A DNA stretch of 64,000 nucleotides from Lineus longissimus (taxonomy: Eukaryota; Nemertea; Pilidiophora; Heteronemertea; Lineidae). Below the pieces are notes generated by a model, which saw only the letters and a program-made list of their open reading frames with translations, had not been told where the DNA came from and made no database searches. The stretch covers positions 7,686,001-7,750,000 of the forward strand of contig NC_088312.1 of the NCBI RefSeq assembly GCF_910592395.1, given 5' to 3'. Shown one piece after another: positions 47,001-58,200 of this stretch (position 1 is its first letter; each line of letters opens with the position of its first letter). The translations under genes were made by a program, and so were the position numbers.

Positions 47001-49033
47001 TCTTGTTGATTCTTGGAAAACATGCCACTGGCCATGCAGATGTGGTCAATATTGAAACACAACCTTGAAGTTGATCAAACACTTATTCACACAGAAAGGG
47101 TTAATAAGACCGAAAACTGGTGATAATCAATACTAGCAGATCAATATCAGGTTTGTACAGGAGGAAAATCAATTTGGCCCTTCAGCCTTGCATCGAAATG
47201 TTAGTCAACTACATGCAATGAAAGCAACTCGTGTAACTGGTGCAAACCAAAAGTTACCAGTGAGCCGACTGAGAGACAGGATCCCAACACAAAACAGACA
47301 TTTCTCTCAGCTGATGGAATAGTTACAAAGTGCACAGAACTGACATTAAATTTCAAATTGCAATGAGAACTAAAGCTTTCTGCAAAATGATTTGATTGCT
47401 GTCAAAAACAGACTACGGGCAAAAAGAGCAGTTTGACCAGAGTGTTTCTGATGGAACAGACACGATGCAAACACACTTAAAGCAGTCAGACATCATTTAC
47501 AAGCCATTTTTTCCCATCATTGTTTGACAACTTCTCCAACAAATACGGCATGGTCGATGCAATAAGTGTCTTCAAGGTGATGGAAGAGCCAATCGGTGAT
47601 TAAACAGAATGATTGCTGGTCAAATATTGAGCAGGGCGGAAATTATTACTTGATGGCTGCATGGCCAATAGGAGGGATACCCAGATCGCTGTTGTAGAAG
47701 TTGTTGGACATTCAGAGGCAGTGGACATGGAAAGGCTTTTTCTGCTCTATCATGGTTGTGACTGGCACAGTTACCATCAAGGTCCCAGCCAACTCCATAA
47801 TTCTTTACTACCATACACCATGGACAAGTGGTGCGAGGACACAGCAAGGCTTTGGAGGGTCGAACTGGACCATGTGCCTCTCGAAGCCCAAGCACAATTC
47901 TGGTCGAGTCAGTCATCATTACATGGTCTGTATGATAAAAGCAATGGTTCTGCAATGACTGAAACATTACTTTATCTCTTCTAAGGAGATAACTTGACCA
48001 ACTACTGATCGATTATTATAAAATGTCCTACCTTTGAAGTAGAGCCTTTGTGTATGGTCAATCCCGCGAGATCGATACTTCAGCCCGAACCATTGACTTG
48101 CTTCTAACCAAAGCTGAATACCAATACTGACTGGTATAAGGCCTACCAATAGCCTTACCCTACTTAAAACGACTCTTAAACGACTCTCAGAAAAAAGGCT
48201 ATTGGTTTGAAAAGGCTATTGGTTTGTATGGGTTAAGTAGTTTCCATATTTAACAATAAACCAAGGGTAGGTGTATGCAAACTAATAAGCCGTTCCAGAG
48301 TGATCACCACGGATTGTCGCATAGAAGGGAATGATTTAGATATCTCGCATGTTACAACACATTGGTAAAGCATATATCAATACTTCTATTACAGTTTCAG
48401 GTGTCGAAAATAATATCACTGTGGCACCCTGGACCACCACCCATTCTCGCAAGTCCAACCCAATTCCCACATTTCAAAACACTGTCAAGGTTTTATTCTG
48501 CTCTGAAACCTCCATCCGAAACAATGTACAGTAAGTGAAAGCCCGGCATTAAGCTGAAAGGGACCTTGGTTTCCTACTGTGCAACCAGACATTTGTGAAA
48601 CAACCGCAGATAAAGCTACTGATGACAAAAGTCGTTGCTGATGCCCAAGTAATAAAGACAACAATCTGTCATCATCCTTGACTAACTGACCTTGCAGCAT
48701 GCCTTGCTCTTTTCATTTCAACAGTTTCATTGTAGTCGACCGGTCAATTGTACTTTTCCAGTCAATCACAGATGATCAATGGCCCAAAATCAAAATCTCG
48801 TATAGTTGTATAGTTGTATAACTGCGAATGTGGGCCACAGCAGATGGGGATACAGCTGGGTATGGTGTCAAAGGTTCACACACCCAGCTGTGTAAATCCC
48901 ATTGATATTACAGCAGAACTGTCAGAACAGGCAAATTATCAACACATGAAGATGATGTTGTTGTGGTATAATTTTACCAATGTTATCAGGACACCTCTCA
49001 ATTAAGGACAGCATTTGTCAATCCTAAAGGTGC

Positions 49034-49055
49034 CCTTATTAGAGAGGTTCTACTG
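49034..49055. mobile_element. Pogo/Tigger-like terminal repeat remnant
   Basis: CCTTATTAGAGAGGTTCTACTG is nearly the reverse complement of the end at 51524 (CAGTAGAACCTCTCTATTAAGG). It lies about 45 bp after a related ACACCTCTCAATTAAGGACA at 48991, so it may be the right half of a small element. CAGT with GAACCTC is the typical start of Tc1/pogo-group termini. Confidence 0.45.
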
Positions 49056-49377
49056 TCAATAAGAAATTGATCAACTAGACGTCGTGATTCCACAATTTGA
49101 TTTGGCTATCAATTGGCAACCTTTATCAAAAGTAAATAAAGTAGCAGCATTGGCTGGGGCAGCTCAATGAAACCACTGCATTAGCTCGGCTGTTGAAAGC
49201 CTATGAATAAAAGGTTGCCAAGGCTCGAGATCTGATCACTACGGGATGTCACATCCTGTTGCATGATAGCCTGGTAAAGCCAGCAGTCATCTAAACACAA
49301 CATGTGATGGTATGATAATTTTCAAATGGTTCATTTCTGGCCAATGGATGCTATGAACTGTTCTTGCAAAACAGGTA

Positions 49378-49431
49378 TTTTCAAATTTAGTTACAAGTTT
49401 CAAATATTTAACAAACGGCATAGGCCTTTAA
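49378..49431. mobile_element. Second right end of the TTAA-type MITE family
   Basis: TTTAACAAACGGCATAGGCC followed by TTTAA matches the right end of the element at 11639-11854 (TTTAACGAACGGCGTAGGCC), including the terminal TTAA. The preceding AT-rich 30 bp are also similar. I cannot find the matching left end, so it is called a remnant. Confidence 0.5.
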
Positions 49432-50261
49432 GATGACAGGTCAAGTGACATCTTCAAATGAGCCCCTCAAGTACCAACTGGACTGTGTCAAGCATGGGAC
49501 ATTCTCTTAGCATACATGTACTACTAGTAGATAGTGGTGGTATGAGATGGAGTGTCACCTTATCAGATTTGAGGTAAGATATGCTGAACTTGGTAAATAC
49601 ATACACAGGTATTTCTGCATTACACAGCACTGAACATAAATTACAGTCTTTTGGCAGATAACACAACACTTAGCACCCTTTTAAGTAGGTCTAAAATAAA
49701 TAGCATTTTTTTGAATAATGACATTTTTTAGAGCGATGTCAAATAAAGTTTCAAATTATGCAATTGGTTGTGAATCTTGCAGGTTACCGATTTACATAGG
49801 ATTTATTGTAACTTGTCATGATCCACATATCATCACTTTTTCCTAGCAGACATTATGAATCTTGCTTACGTTATCATGCGTTGCTAGATTGGACATTGCC
49901 TTACACATGAGTCTGTAATTACACTTTTGATGGCTTTTGTACTATGTCCCAGGACCCCCCCCCCCCCCTCCCCTCGCCATGAACATCAGTGACACTATGA
50001 CAACACAGGATAGGTATATGAAGTGACAATGTAACACCTAGGCAAACATGTCAGAGGTGTAACAACTATTAAATAATCCACTTACTCAACATCAAAAATG
50101 TACAGTAAGTGGTAATTTGAAGTGAATGACCATGGTATCTGCGTATAGAAATGAGTTAAGGATATACTGCTATTCCAAGTTTATGCCAACTATCGCCTGC
50201 AAGAGTCAGGTGACTGAAAATCTTTGGTCAAAGTTGAAACTTCAAACAATTTTCTTTAGAT

Positions 50262-50340
50262 TTTCCCATCAAGGTGTCTTTTCTAACAGTCCCATCAAGG
50301 TCTCTCTAACAGTTAGAGTTAGAGAGAATTGATGGGAAAA
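50262..50340. repeat. Hairpin with TTTTCCCATCAA arms
   Basis: TTTTCCCATCAA near 50262 pairs with TTGATGGGAAAA near 50329-50340, and an inner TCTCTCTAAC pairs with GTTAGAGAGA. A second CCCATCAAGG copy lies between, suggesting a small local inverted duplication. Confidence 0.55.
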
Positions 50341-51523
50341 GCTAAGGAAAGTTGTTTACACCATTCATGTTTCAGAGGACCACATATCCAAGTTCCAAAA
50401 TATTCTACATACAGGGGATGTGGGCAGCAGGTGATTCGCATTCAACCAGCAACATCCCAGACAATGCAGCCTGTTGCAGAAACCAGGAAGGTGTAATACA
50501 GATATTAGATTATGTCTCCACGGACTTCCCAACAACTTGAATCGTCTTCACAAGAAATGTCCTGCTTCAGTATAGAGAAGGATAACAAGAAAGAAGATTC
50601 TTCCAAAGATTCCCAAAAAACCCATCTGAAAAGACACATCAATAGAGAAAACAAGCAAGTCCCACCATTCACTCACACAGCCAAAAAGATCTATTTGCTT
50701 AGTGCACCATTTCCCTAAAACCTTTTTGGCCATTCTCACTCCAACATGTGAAAGGCTTCACCCACTCCTATTTCCTCTGGTCAACAATGTGTGTTTGGAT
50801 AGGAATAGAAACTAGGAGACACCTCAAACTGGTCCAGGAGACCCACACAATGCACCCAGCCATGGAAAACAAGTTGTTTTTTGGACAAGGGGACACTGGT
50901 CCAGGCACTGTTTGAATAGTGGAACCTGTCTGTATAATGATATTTGTGCAAGGTTTTCTATTCAAGTGACAATTTTCTTCTTCACTGAATGTGTAATTAT
51001 GTAGTCCTTACTCAATTTTGCAAAACAAGCCAGGGTTTACTCGAAGTTTTACAACTTTTGGAACATGTAAAAATTATTCTTATTACCAAAACACAATAAA
51101 AAGTTGTTTTAAAGTGGTTTTTTGGGACATATTTTCGGCAAAGAATGTATCATATCTGAATATGGAGGAGTTTGAATAGCAAACTTGTTGTTGTACAACC
51201 CTATTCAAGAGATGTCTGGGTGGACCATGGGGACGTCCTTAACCTAGATAGGTTGAGGACAATCTTCAATATCAATTCATCACTGGTATCACCATAGTTA
51301 CCAACAAAATCCACATAAAGTACACATAGAGCACAACTGCTCAAAAGGGTTCAATCTGTCAAGACAGATTTGGTCAAGGCAACCAGATGTGGAAGAGAAC
51401 ATCAACTGCCTGTAGAAGAGACAAAAATTACTTTCTAACCAAAAACCATTGCTTTCGGCTGCATTACAAGAAGGAAATTATTTTAATCCATTTTTCAGCA
51501 GAGTCTATAGAATATCTGAAATA

Positions 51524-51594
51524 CAGTAGAACCTCTCTATTAAGGAAACCCTCGGGACTGACCAATGCTGTACTTAATAGAGAGGTGTCAGCTA
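51524..51594. mobile_element. Short pogo-like element remnant
   Basis: CAGTAGAACCTCTCTATTAAGG begins immediately after a TA dinucleotide, the usual target of Tc1/pogo-type elements. About 27 bp on, the inverted word TACTTAATAGAGAGGTGTC occurs. The terminal TA and CAGT fit this superfamily. There is no transposase coding sequence. Confidence 0.5.
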
Positions 51595-52761
51595 TGGGAG
51601 GGCCTACTTTATTTCCTTCTTCTCATTCGCTATAGGTCTGAAGAAGGGGAAATGACCAAATATGAGCGCAGCCATCTTAACATGATGTTTTGCCACAATA
51701 CACCTTTGATATTTGTCCAACAAATGCAGACATAACGATTATGGTGTGCTTTGTCCAAATTTAACAATTTTTTTCTGTGTTGTGTGCAGTGTAAGGCTGT
51801 TAGTGTTAGCTGGCCCAGCGGAATCAAAGCTCACAGGCTTACTTCTCGGCTTAAGGAATTGTGCATGACATATTTCTTTCACTCATTATATTGTAATCCA
51901 AACCCAGACACTGCTGTCATGAAGGGAAAGAAAGAACCTTGTCACCATGCTACAACAAACAATAAAGCATTGTTGTGACTGCCATTAAAACAAAATTCAA
52001 ATCAACCCCTGGTAATAAATGCATAACATCAAGATTTTTACAGCAGTTTCTGTTGATACCGATATGCTGCAGTTCTGATTCCTGAAACCAAGTAAAGTAG
52101 TTTGCTGCTGCTGCTTATAGTGACACAACATTGACACTGATAATAATCACAATAAGGTTTCTTTTTTATATTAATTCCTTTTTTTCTCTTAACAGTAGAT
52201 AAATGGCCCTGCATTCAAACACGGATCATTCAATTAGAATGACAAAGGCCGACTGCTAACTGTCAGATGATATGAATTGAATATGATATAAAAAGATGTA
52301 TAAAAAACACCCTATTAATTGTCACCAAATTATGGTCATGAATGGTGCTGGCAGTAGATGTCCAATCACAGGGCAGGATAGATTTAAAATGATCAAAAGG
52401 GATCCAAATTGTGGCTTCAGAAAGGAAATAATTGACAATGCAACTAACAGATAACTTAAGAGATTTTACATCCAGTAATCAAGTAGTGACCGTTTTGTCA
52501 TTGGGATTAGGTCTGTGGGAGCCGGTCTGTGTCTTAGCAGAATTCTGGGAATTCCCAGCGGTGATAAACTAGGGATAATCCCCTTGAAGCATAATAACAT
52601 ATTTTAACTGTTAAAGTAATGTCCTTTTTAGTGTCCAACCCAGTTCCTCGGACACAGAAGAAACAGCTGCTCTTAACCGTCAGACTGGATGTGCAGATTG
52701 TGACAAAATTTGAATAAGGACATAAACATATTAACCGGACAAGAGTTGGATGAAAACTTAC

Positions 52762-53044
52762 GTAGTTTCTCTGTCTTGTGGTTGAATTTTTCGACAATTC
52801 CTGAGATGGCATCACACCTCTTCCTGATGGCATCAGTCCTGGCTAAAACCACCCTGCACTCCTCGCATAAATCGGAGAATATTCCGTCGGCGTGTTTGGT
52901 GACACTGGTCAACTGTTGAAGAATTCCTACCAAAGCGCAATGCGACACTGCAAGAAACTCGCCAGCATCCGCCACAGTTTTCTTCTCCGCATCACTTAGC
53001 CGTCCTATCCTTGGAGGATTAACGATCCTCCTTGAAAACGGCAT
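52762..53044 (-). CDS. NHS: NHS-like protein, first coding exon with WAVE-homology domain
   Basis: The ATG is at 53044-53042 and opens MPFSRRIVNPPRIGRL, like the MPF-x-(K/R)R start of vertebrate NHS. The exon has 94 codons plus one base before CTAC|GTAAGT. Residues about 28-94 form the WAVE-homology domain: an amphipathic helix with ALVGILQQLTSVTKHADGIF, then DLCEECRVVLARTDAIRKRC and a NHKTEKL end. These match the WAVE/SCAR N-terminus that packs with Abi and HSPC300. The first ATG of the frame is used; an in-frame upstream extension (to 53086) has no better start. A WHD on exon 1 is the arrangement seen in NHS. Confidence 0.92.
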
Positions 53045-53871
53045 CTTTGCCGATTTATTAATCCACGCTGACCGCGCTTGGATCACATTTCACTTAACTT
53101 CACTCACAACTAACCGCTTATAACTCACATTCGCCATACTTCCCTGATTGGGTTAGTTACAGTGAGTGCTTGCACCCCCTCTGAAAAACGGCACTTCGTC
53201 GCTCCGGTCTTTCTTTCAAGGCGTTATAGAAGTATAAAAATCTGCAAGAATACCTACTGTGATGCAATCTTAGTATCGAAAACAATAACTAATATAATTA
53301 TATATTTGTCTCTGACAGTAATAACAAAAAACCATTCTGATCATACCACACTGCCATTGTGAAGGGCTGCAAACCACTACTGGAACAGCTGCTATCTAAT
53401 TTGCGGCGAACCGCTAAAAAGTATTGGCCGACACGCGACAATGGGGTATTTGGGTTTATTGTTTCCGATTCACTGTGTTTCAGATGAGTGAGTTTATAGT
53501 AGAAATTCAAGATATCTCACAGTGAGACAATTTTCTTGTCAATCTCATCTTATCCGAATAACGCATAATTGTAAGAGTAGACATTTACTAAGCATATCAC
53601 TATTTCAGCGCTCGTCAATAATTTTCTGTCAATTTCTGCAGACGATACCACCGAAACACAATCTGCCCAATCAGATTTACCGCTTTACGGACCTCAACCG
53701 ACTCCCCGGAATCTCTTATGGGGTAAAGTATTGTCCCGAACCACCAAGAAGAGGACCCTGGAGAAGACGGGTCCAGTGTTACCGGTGACCCTACTCCCCG
53801 CGTAATACGGTCATATCTATTGGTCAACGTGGTAGTGATTATCAGCATGGTTCCTTACTGGATATCATTTG

Positions 53872-53953
53872 GTGAGGGACGAGGCCGGTCCACTGTGTCC
53901 GGAGTGTAGGTTGGACTACACCCCGGACGCTGTGGATCGGCCTCGTCTCTCAC
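53872..53953. repeat. 82-bp hairpin, 40-bp inverted arms
   Basis: GTGAGGGACGAGGCCGGTCC (left arm start) pairs with GGATCGGCCTCGTCTCTCAC (right arm end), and the inner GTCCGGAGTGTAGG pairs with CTACACCCCGGAC. Only a few mismatches occur, with a spacer of about 2 bp. Single arms of the same family occur near 5847-5880 (GAGGCTGGTCCACTGCATCC) and 7868-7900 (GAGACTAATCCACTGCATCC). Confidence 0.8.
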
Positions 53954-54764
53954 CCTTGCAGTAAAGACATAGAGGAAGGACGATCAGGATGACGAAATGG
54001 ACTGGATCCAGCAGAGTCTAGGTTGGGCGTGTTTGCGACTTTCTCATCAACGAATCATGTTTGCAAAGCCCTAGCGGTGAGCTTTGCCTTTCGCCACCTA
54101 GGATAATTGTCCGGATGGTCAGCTAGAGAATATGGAGGTTTATCGCGGATGTGCACGGAAAAAATAGTTTAAAGTACATTGTAATTTGATTTTGGAATGA
54201 CACGAGTGACAATCCAAACATCCATCTTTTATCTCCATTGATTACAAAACCTTAGTTAATTTAAAGTATGACTTCAAAAGGAAATATTTCCCAATTTCTT
54301 TTCATACATCCGCTTGAGTCTTTTTATCCCACGGCTCATCAGTGCCATCTACAATCAAGACGGGGAACTATTTATTTCTAACGCCCTAGGACCATGTGGC
54401 GGTTTGGTAGTTCCCATCGGTACAATTACCTCTTGCAGGGCCTGCAGTATAAAAAAATCGCCTCGTCCCTCGCCCAAGATCCAATTACGATGAGGCAATG
54501 GACTACCATGAACATAGTGGTCATTACCGAAGTAGTGCCCTAAAAGGGACAACATAGGCAGCAGCTAGGCAGGCAAGATAAAGTAACACAAAGTCGCCAA
54601 TAGGGGTCTCTCGCATATCACAGTATACGTCGAAATGATTCACGCTTGTACGAGGATTATATTTAGTGCTGAATCTGACATTACCCAGTGTCCTTATACT
54701 GTGTATATCAGCCACTTGAAGATGGTCAAATTAGCCCCTCTGCTCCTGCCTATATTCCCCCTTT

Positions 54765-54852
54765 AATATAGAGGGTGTCCTTAATAGAGAGGGTGTCCTT
54801 AACAGAGAGGGTGTCCTTAACAGAGAGATGTCCGCTAAGGGAGGTTCTACTG
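54765..54852. mobile_element. Pogo-like element end with 18-bp tandem repeat
   Basis: TAACAGAGAGGGTGTCCT-type 18-bp units occur about four times (54765-54834) and run into GGAGGTTCTACTG followed by TA. This is the same terminal sequence as the 49.0- and 51.5-kb copies, here with its TA target. The tandem unit is an amplified version of the subterminal region. Confidence 0.6.
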
Positions 54853-55001
54853 TACATGTGTTAATGAAAATAATACCGTCGCTGTCGTGTTTGAATGCTG
54901 ACGCATGAGCCTCTCAGACGATTATCCCTTTTCCAACTACTCAATTAACTAAAGCGCCGGCGGACCTGCAGCTTCAAAACTCGGTCATCGGTCCTTCGTC
55001 C

Positions 55002-55007
55002 CACGTG
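55002..55007. promoter_or_regulatory. Palindromic E-box CACGTG upstream of TH
   Basis: CCCACGTGGG lies 163 bp upstream of the TH start codon. CACGTG is a class of site bound by bHLH factors. Its role here is inference from position only. Confidence 0.3.
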
Positions 55008-55169
55008 GGGCGTTTTCATAATTTACCCGACCCTCCTCCGATCAATACTGATACGAATTGATCAGTGCGCGTTTTATCAATCATTAGCCAGCCGCCTTGC
55101 CGCGCAGAGGTAATTGCCACATTGCTAGCAGACGACAAGCGTCATAGAATTTCAAATTCTTGTTAAGTC

Positions 55170-55277
55170 ATGTTTAATCCATCGGATACGAAAGTTGTGA
55201 AGGAGGAGAAAGTGATGGCGTCTGATCCTGAAGCCACTAAAAGGCGCATGGCCTTCAGGAAAAGTTACAGTCTTGAG
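55170..55277 (+). CDS. TH: Tyrosine hydroxylase (TH), coding exon 1
   Basis: This 108-nt exon (36 codons, phase 0 out) starts at ATG 55170 and ends GAG|GTGAGT. It reads MFNPSDTKVVKEEKVMASDP and ends RRMAFRKSYSLE. The FRKSYSLE end closely parallels the KKSYSIE box near the N-terminus of Drosophila TH and sits where mammalian TH has its Ser19-region site. Ser34 (RKSYS) is therefore a candidate phosphosite. Internal Met16 and Met27 are possible alternative starts. I chose the first ATG because the frame is open from it and its composition looks coding. TH converts L-tyrosine to L-DOPA using Fe(II), O2 and tetrahydrobiopterin, the rate-limiting step of catecholamine synthesis, in the neuronal cytosol. 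Confidence 0.85.
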
Positions 55278-58200
55278 GTGAGTAGTTATTCATTACTATG
55301 AGATTCAGGCCAGTGAGTTGAACAGGGTAAGTTTGTTTGAACAACTACATGTAGCCCTGAACTTGAAGTGTCAAAGAAGATCGTCGGGTAAAATCAAGTT
55401 TCTATTTTCATTAAAGTCGCCATCCAAATGTAGCCCAATGTAACACCAAAAGAAATCCAGCTGGTTTTTCAGATGTGACCTGACCCTTTCGCTCCGCCCC
55501 GGCCGTCGCCGCTTTAGCCGCTCCAAAGACGACGGGTTCTGTCGGGTTCTTCTCAAGGTTTTTGGGTTTTTCTGATCTGCTGATTGCTGATTTTAGAGCA
55601 ACCAGCACAAATTATGAACTTTGCTGATGGTGTTGCATCATGACACACAAGGCCCCAAGATCTCGATGCCTTTATATAAGACTGCCCTTTCACAGGGAAA
55701 ATCGGATATCTAGACTTTTCTTCGATTGAATGTCTGACATGTCTGATAGACTTTTGATATTAGACTTAATTAAATGTCTAGCAGAAACTCACCAGATCTT
55801 CCTGTGTATCAAGGTGTTTGACTTATTGCGGGTACGGTGCAACTGTTGACTCAATGTTTACTGTTTATCTCCCTATATCTAATACAGTAAAACTAATTTA
55901 TAGTCAAATGTTGTTCTATAGCAACGCGGCGACGATTAATAGTGAGTGACACCCAAACATTTGCTGGCGCAGAGGAAATTAAGTGTCAGCACTATCTCTG
56001 GCGTTTCAGCAGTGAGGGGTTGGCTGAATGGGGGATAGTTATGATGTGAAAGCGATAACCTACACATGGCAGGCGGCTACATTATATTCACTGTGAATGC
56101 GGCCACGGGCACACTGACCATTTATTTGGCGAGGGAAAAAAACATTTTGGTTTTTGCTCACGAAAGCATGGGGCCGGTGTAACAGTAACAAATGCCCCCC
56201 TTGAAAAAGTGTCCGGCCCTATTGTATTCTGCAATATGGTTCTATAGAGACTCTGACCGTCAATAGCTCAGAGATTGAAGCGCATAATAGAATCCTTTGT
56301 TTCCCGGGCATTCTATCCTGGGACATTTTAAACTTCTACACCGGTTGTGACCCTTTCCTACTTCATAAAAACACACGTTAGACTCATGTTACTGATCTCT
56401 GGTGCTTAGGTTTTATAAAAAGGGGTTTTGTGATTCACTTCTCTTAAAGTATCACAGGTGGGTCGAACTTTAGGCCTAGCTGTATCCAGAGTAGTTTTGA
56501 CTCATGTTACCAATCTCTCGTGTTTAGGTTTTATAAAAAGGAGTTTTGTGGTTCACTTCTCTTAAAGTATCACAGGTGGGTCGAACTTTAGGCCTAGCTG
56601 TTATCCAGAGTACTTTTGAATGATGTACCTTAAATGCCCAGGGTCGGGATAAGCTGACCTGGAAGTGGGTCAGTGATTGGTCAGGTTTGGGGCGAGGAAT
56701 GCCAATTTTTAGGATTTGGCTTGGTAACAAAGCCAGGGGCCCCCTATTTGGTTTTCTGGAACGACTAGACGCAGGTCAGACTAGTCCTAACTATTTCATT
56801 TCGATCAGGAAAAACCGTGAGTAACCTTATTAAATGACCACAGAACCTATAATCTATTCGTTGTTACCTCTTTCCTCTCTGCTTAGTCTACTATTAGTAG
56901 GTTCAATACAAGGCTTGACCCAAAAAAAATTCCTACAAAAGGTTTTTTAACGGTTTTTGGTAGTATTTGTGACCAAGAACAACATATCAATCTAGGAGAT
57001 TCTGATCACCGGTAACGTGTTTTTTTCAAGATATCGTCCAAGATGGCCGCCGAGACATATAAATGGCTATACATGTAATTCCCTTAATATCCATGCTGGA
57101 GCCTCAATTTTGGTGTCCATAGGTTTTTGGGGGCCAGGAAGCAAGTGGGCCCTTTGAAAATGCAATTAACTGATTGCTTCATTGTAAAATCCAATATGGC
57201 GGCCATCTTGGGCCATCTTGGTCAAAGGACTTTGCACGATAACAATTTTCACAATACTCCAAGTGGTAATGTCAATTCCCATTTGCAACTACCTTAGTAT
57301 TTGTATTGAAGTCATGACCCTGGTATCTTTTCAAATGTCAAATAAATCAATTAGACCATTTTGAACACCCAACTGATGAGTCCTCAAGAAGATCTATAGA
57401 ATCGTGCACAACATAATTTAGTTTATCACTTCGTCGTCGTCAATATTCTCTTCGTCCTCTTCATCCTGCGTTTACTGGTTGTGGGGATTGTCACAGTTAC
57501 CGAGTTGGCATTGTCCACATGCAAAGGTACAGGGAAAATTATTTTGTCGACAGGTGCACCTTTTGCGTGTTTTTCTAATACAGCTATCGTTTAACTGAAT
57601 GAGGACTGAACGTATACGATCGAGGAAAAGAGCCATTCGATTCCCCACCAATAGCGAAATATACTTATTTATCAAAATCCCACTCCTGACTCATGTAGTC
57701 ATATATGTATTAAGCAAACGCTATAAAACGTCTAATGATAATTACAGCAGTCTGTTAATTACCATTTCATCGTAATTATATAGTTCACTGTGCGGCGACG
57801 CATTGCGCTCGCCAGACCGGCCCGGTCTTCATTAGTTCCCAGCCTGAAAAAAACTGTGTATGGTAACATTTGATAGGTTGATTCTTCAAAATTGAAGAAT
57901 TGACCAATCAGAAAGCTTCTTCTATTTTGCTTCAGCTGGAAGTGTTGCTTTCTCCAACCAAGCTAACTGTCCACGACTCGCCGTAGTCACTAATTATAGC
58001 ACATTGGTAATAGTGATGCTTCCGGTTTGTATTGAGGGCTCGGGATACAAGAAAAATCACTTTCTTTCCATGGAAATGCAACATTCTTCTTTTGAGTATC
58101 AAACTAGCAACACTCCCACTTATTAACGACACGGTAATAAACCCTTAACAAAATCTATAAATCTTGCTAGATTATTCACGTTAAAGCAGTGTCAAGAGAA

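Larger units (their letters stand above)
31839..52761 (-). other. Intron 1 of the NHS-like gene (20.9 kb)
   Basis: This large intron separates the WAVE-homology-domain exon from the rest, as in vertebrate NHS genes. The donor is CTAC|GTAAGT at 52761. No nested gene is supported: the longest frames (about 100-150 codons near 42.5, 43.6 and 47.7 kb) lack recognisable domains. It contains pogo-like ends (49034-49055, 51524-51545), one TTAA-MITE end (49.43 kb), a 27-bp direct duplication (37977-38032), a hairpin (50262-50340) and a poly-C run near 49954. Alternative first exons or enhancers could be hidden here. Confidence 0.7.
14437..53044 (-). other. NHS: NHS/GUK-holder family gene, whole coding span (6 exons)
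   Basis: Six minus-strand exons (53044-52762, 31838-31570, 28375-27067, 25217-25176, 20088-19953, 17530-14437) have compatible phases at every junction. Together they give 5,133 nt, or 1,710 residues plus stop, close to vertebrate NHS (about 1,630-1,650). Family features in order are an MPF-x-RRI-type start, a WAVE-homology domain (about residues 28-94), a TRPECV segment, a conserved LIPVDITG...RRRRTVSGIP block (about residues 243-290), then a long disordered Ser-rich C-terminus. NHS proteins act at the actin cortex through Abi and the WAVE/Scar machinery. Drosophila GUK-holder links Dlg and Scribble at synapses and junctions. Additional alternative first exons, known in vertebrate family members, could exist in the 20.9-kb first intron but I could not identify one. 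Confidence 0.88.
53045..55169. other. Shared upstream region of the divergent NHS-like and TH genes
   Basis: About 2.1 kb separates the two start codons, so both promoters and any 5' UTR or non-coding first exons must lie here or be reached by splicing. It contains an 82-bp hairpin (53872-53953), an 18-bp tandem repeat with a pogo-like end (54765-54852) and a CACGTG box (55002-55007). No obvious TATA box or CpG island can be asserted by eye. Open frames here (for example 53522-53788) are short and not recognisable. Confidence 0.6.

Noticed and set aside
47620-47984. Frames of about 107-115 codons open on both strands
   Set aside because: Simultaneous opposite-strand openness reflects local base composition. 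No motif is recognised, and there is no in-frame splice context for the NHS-like gene.
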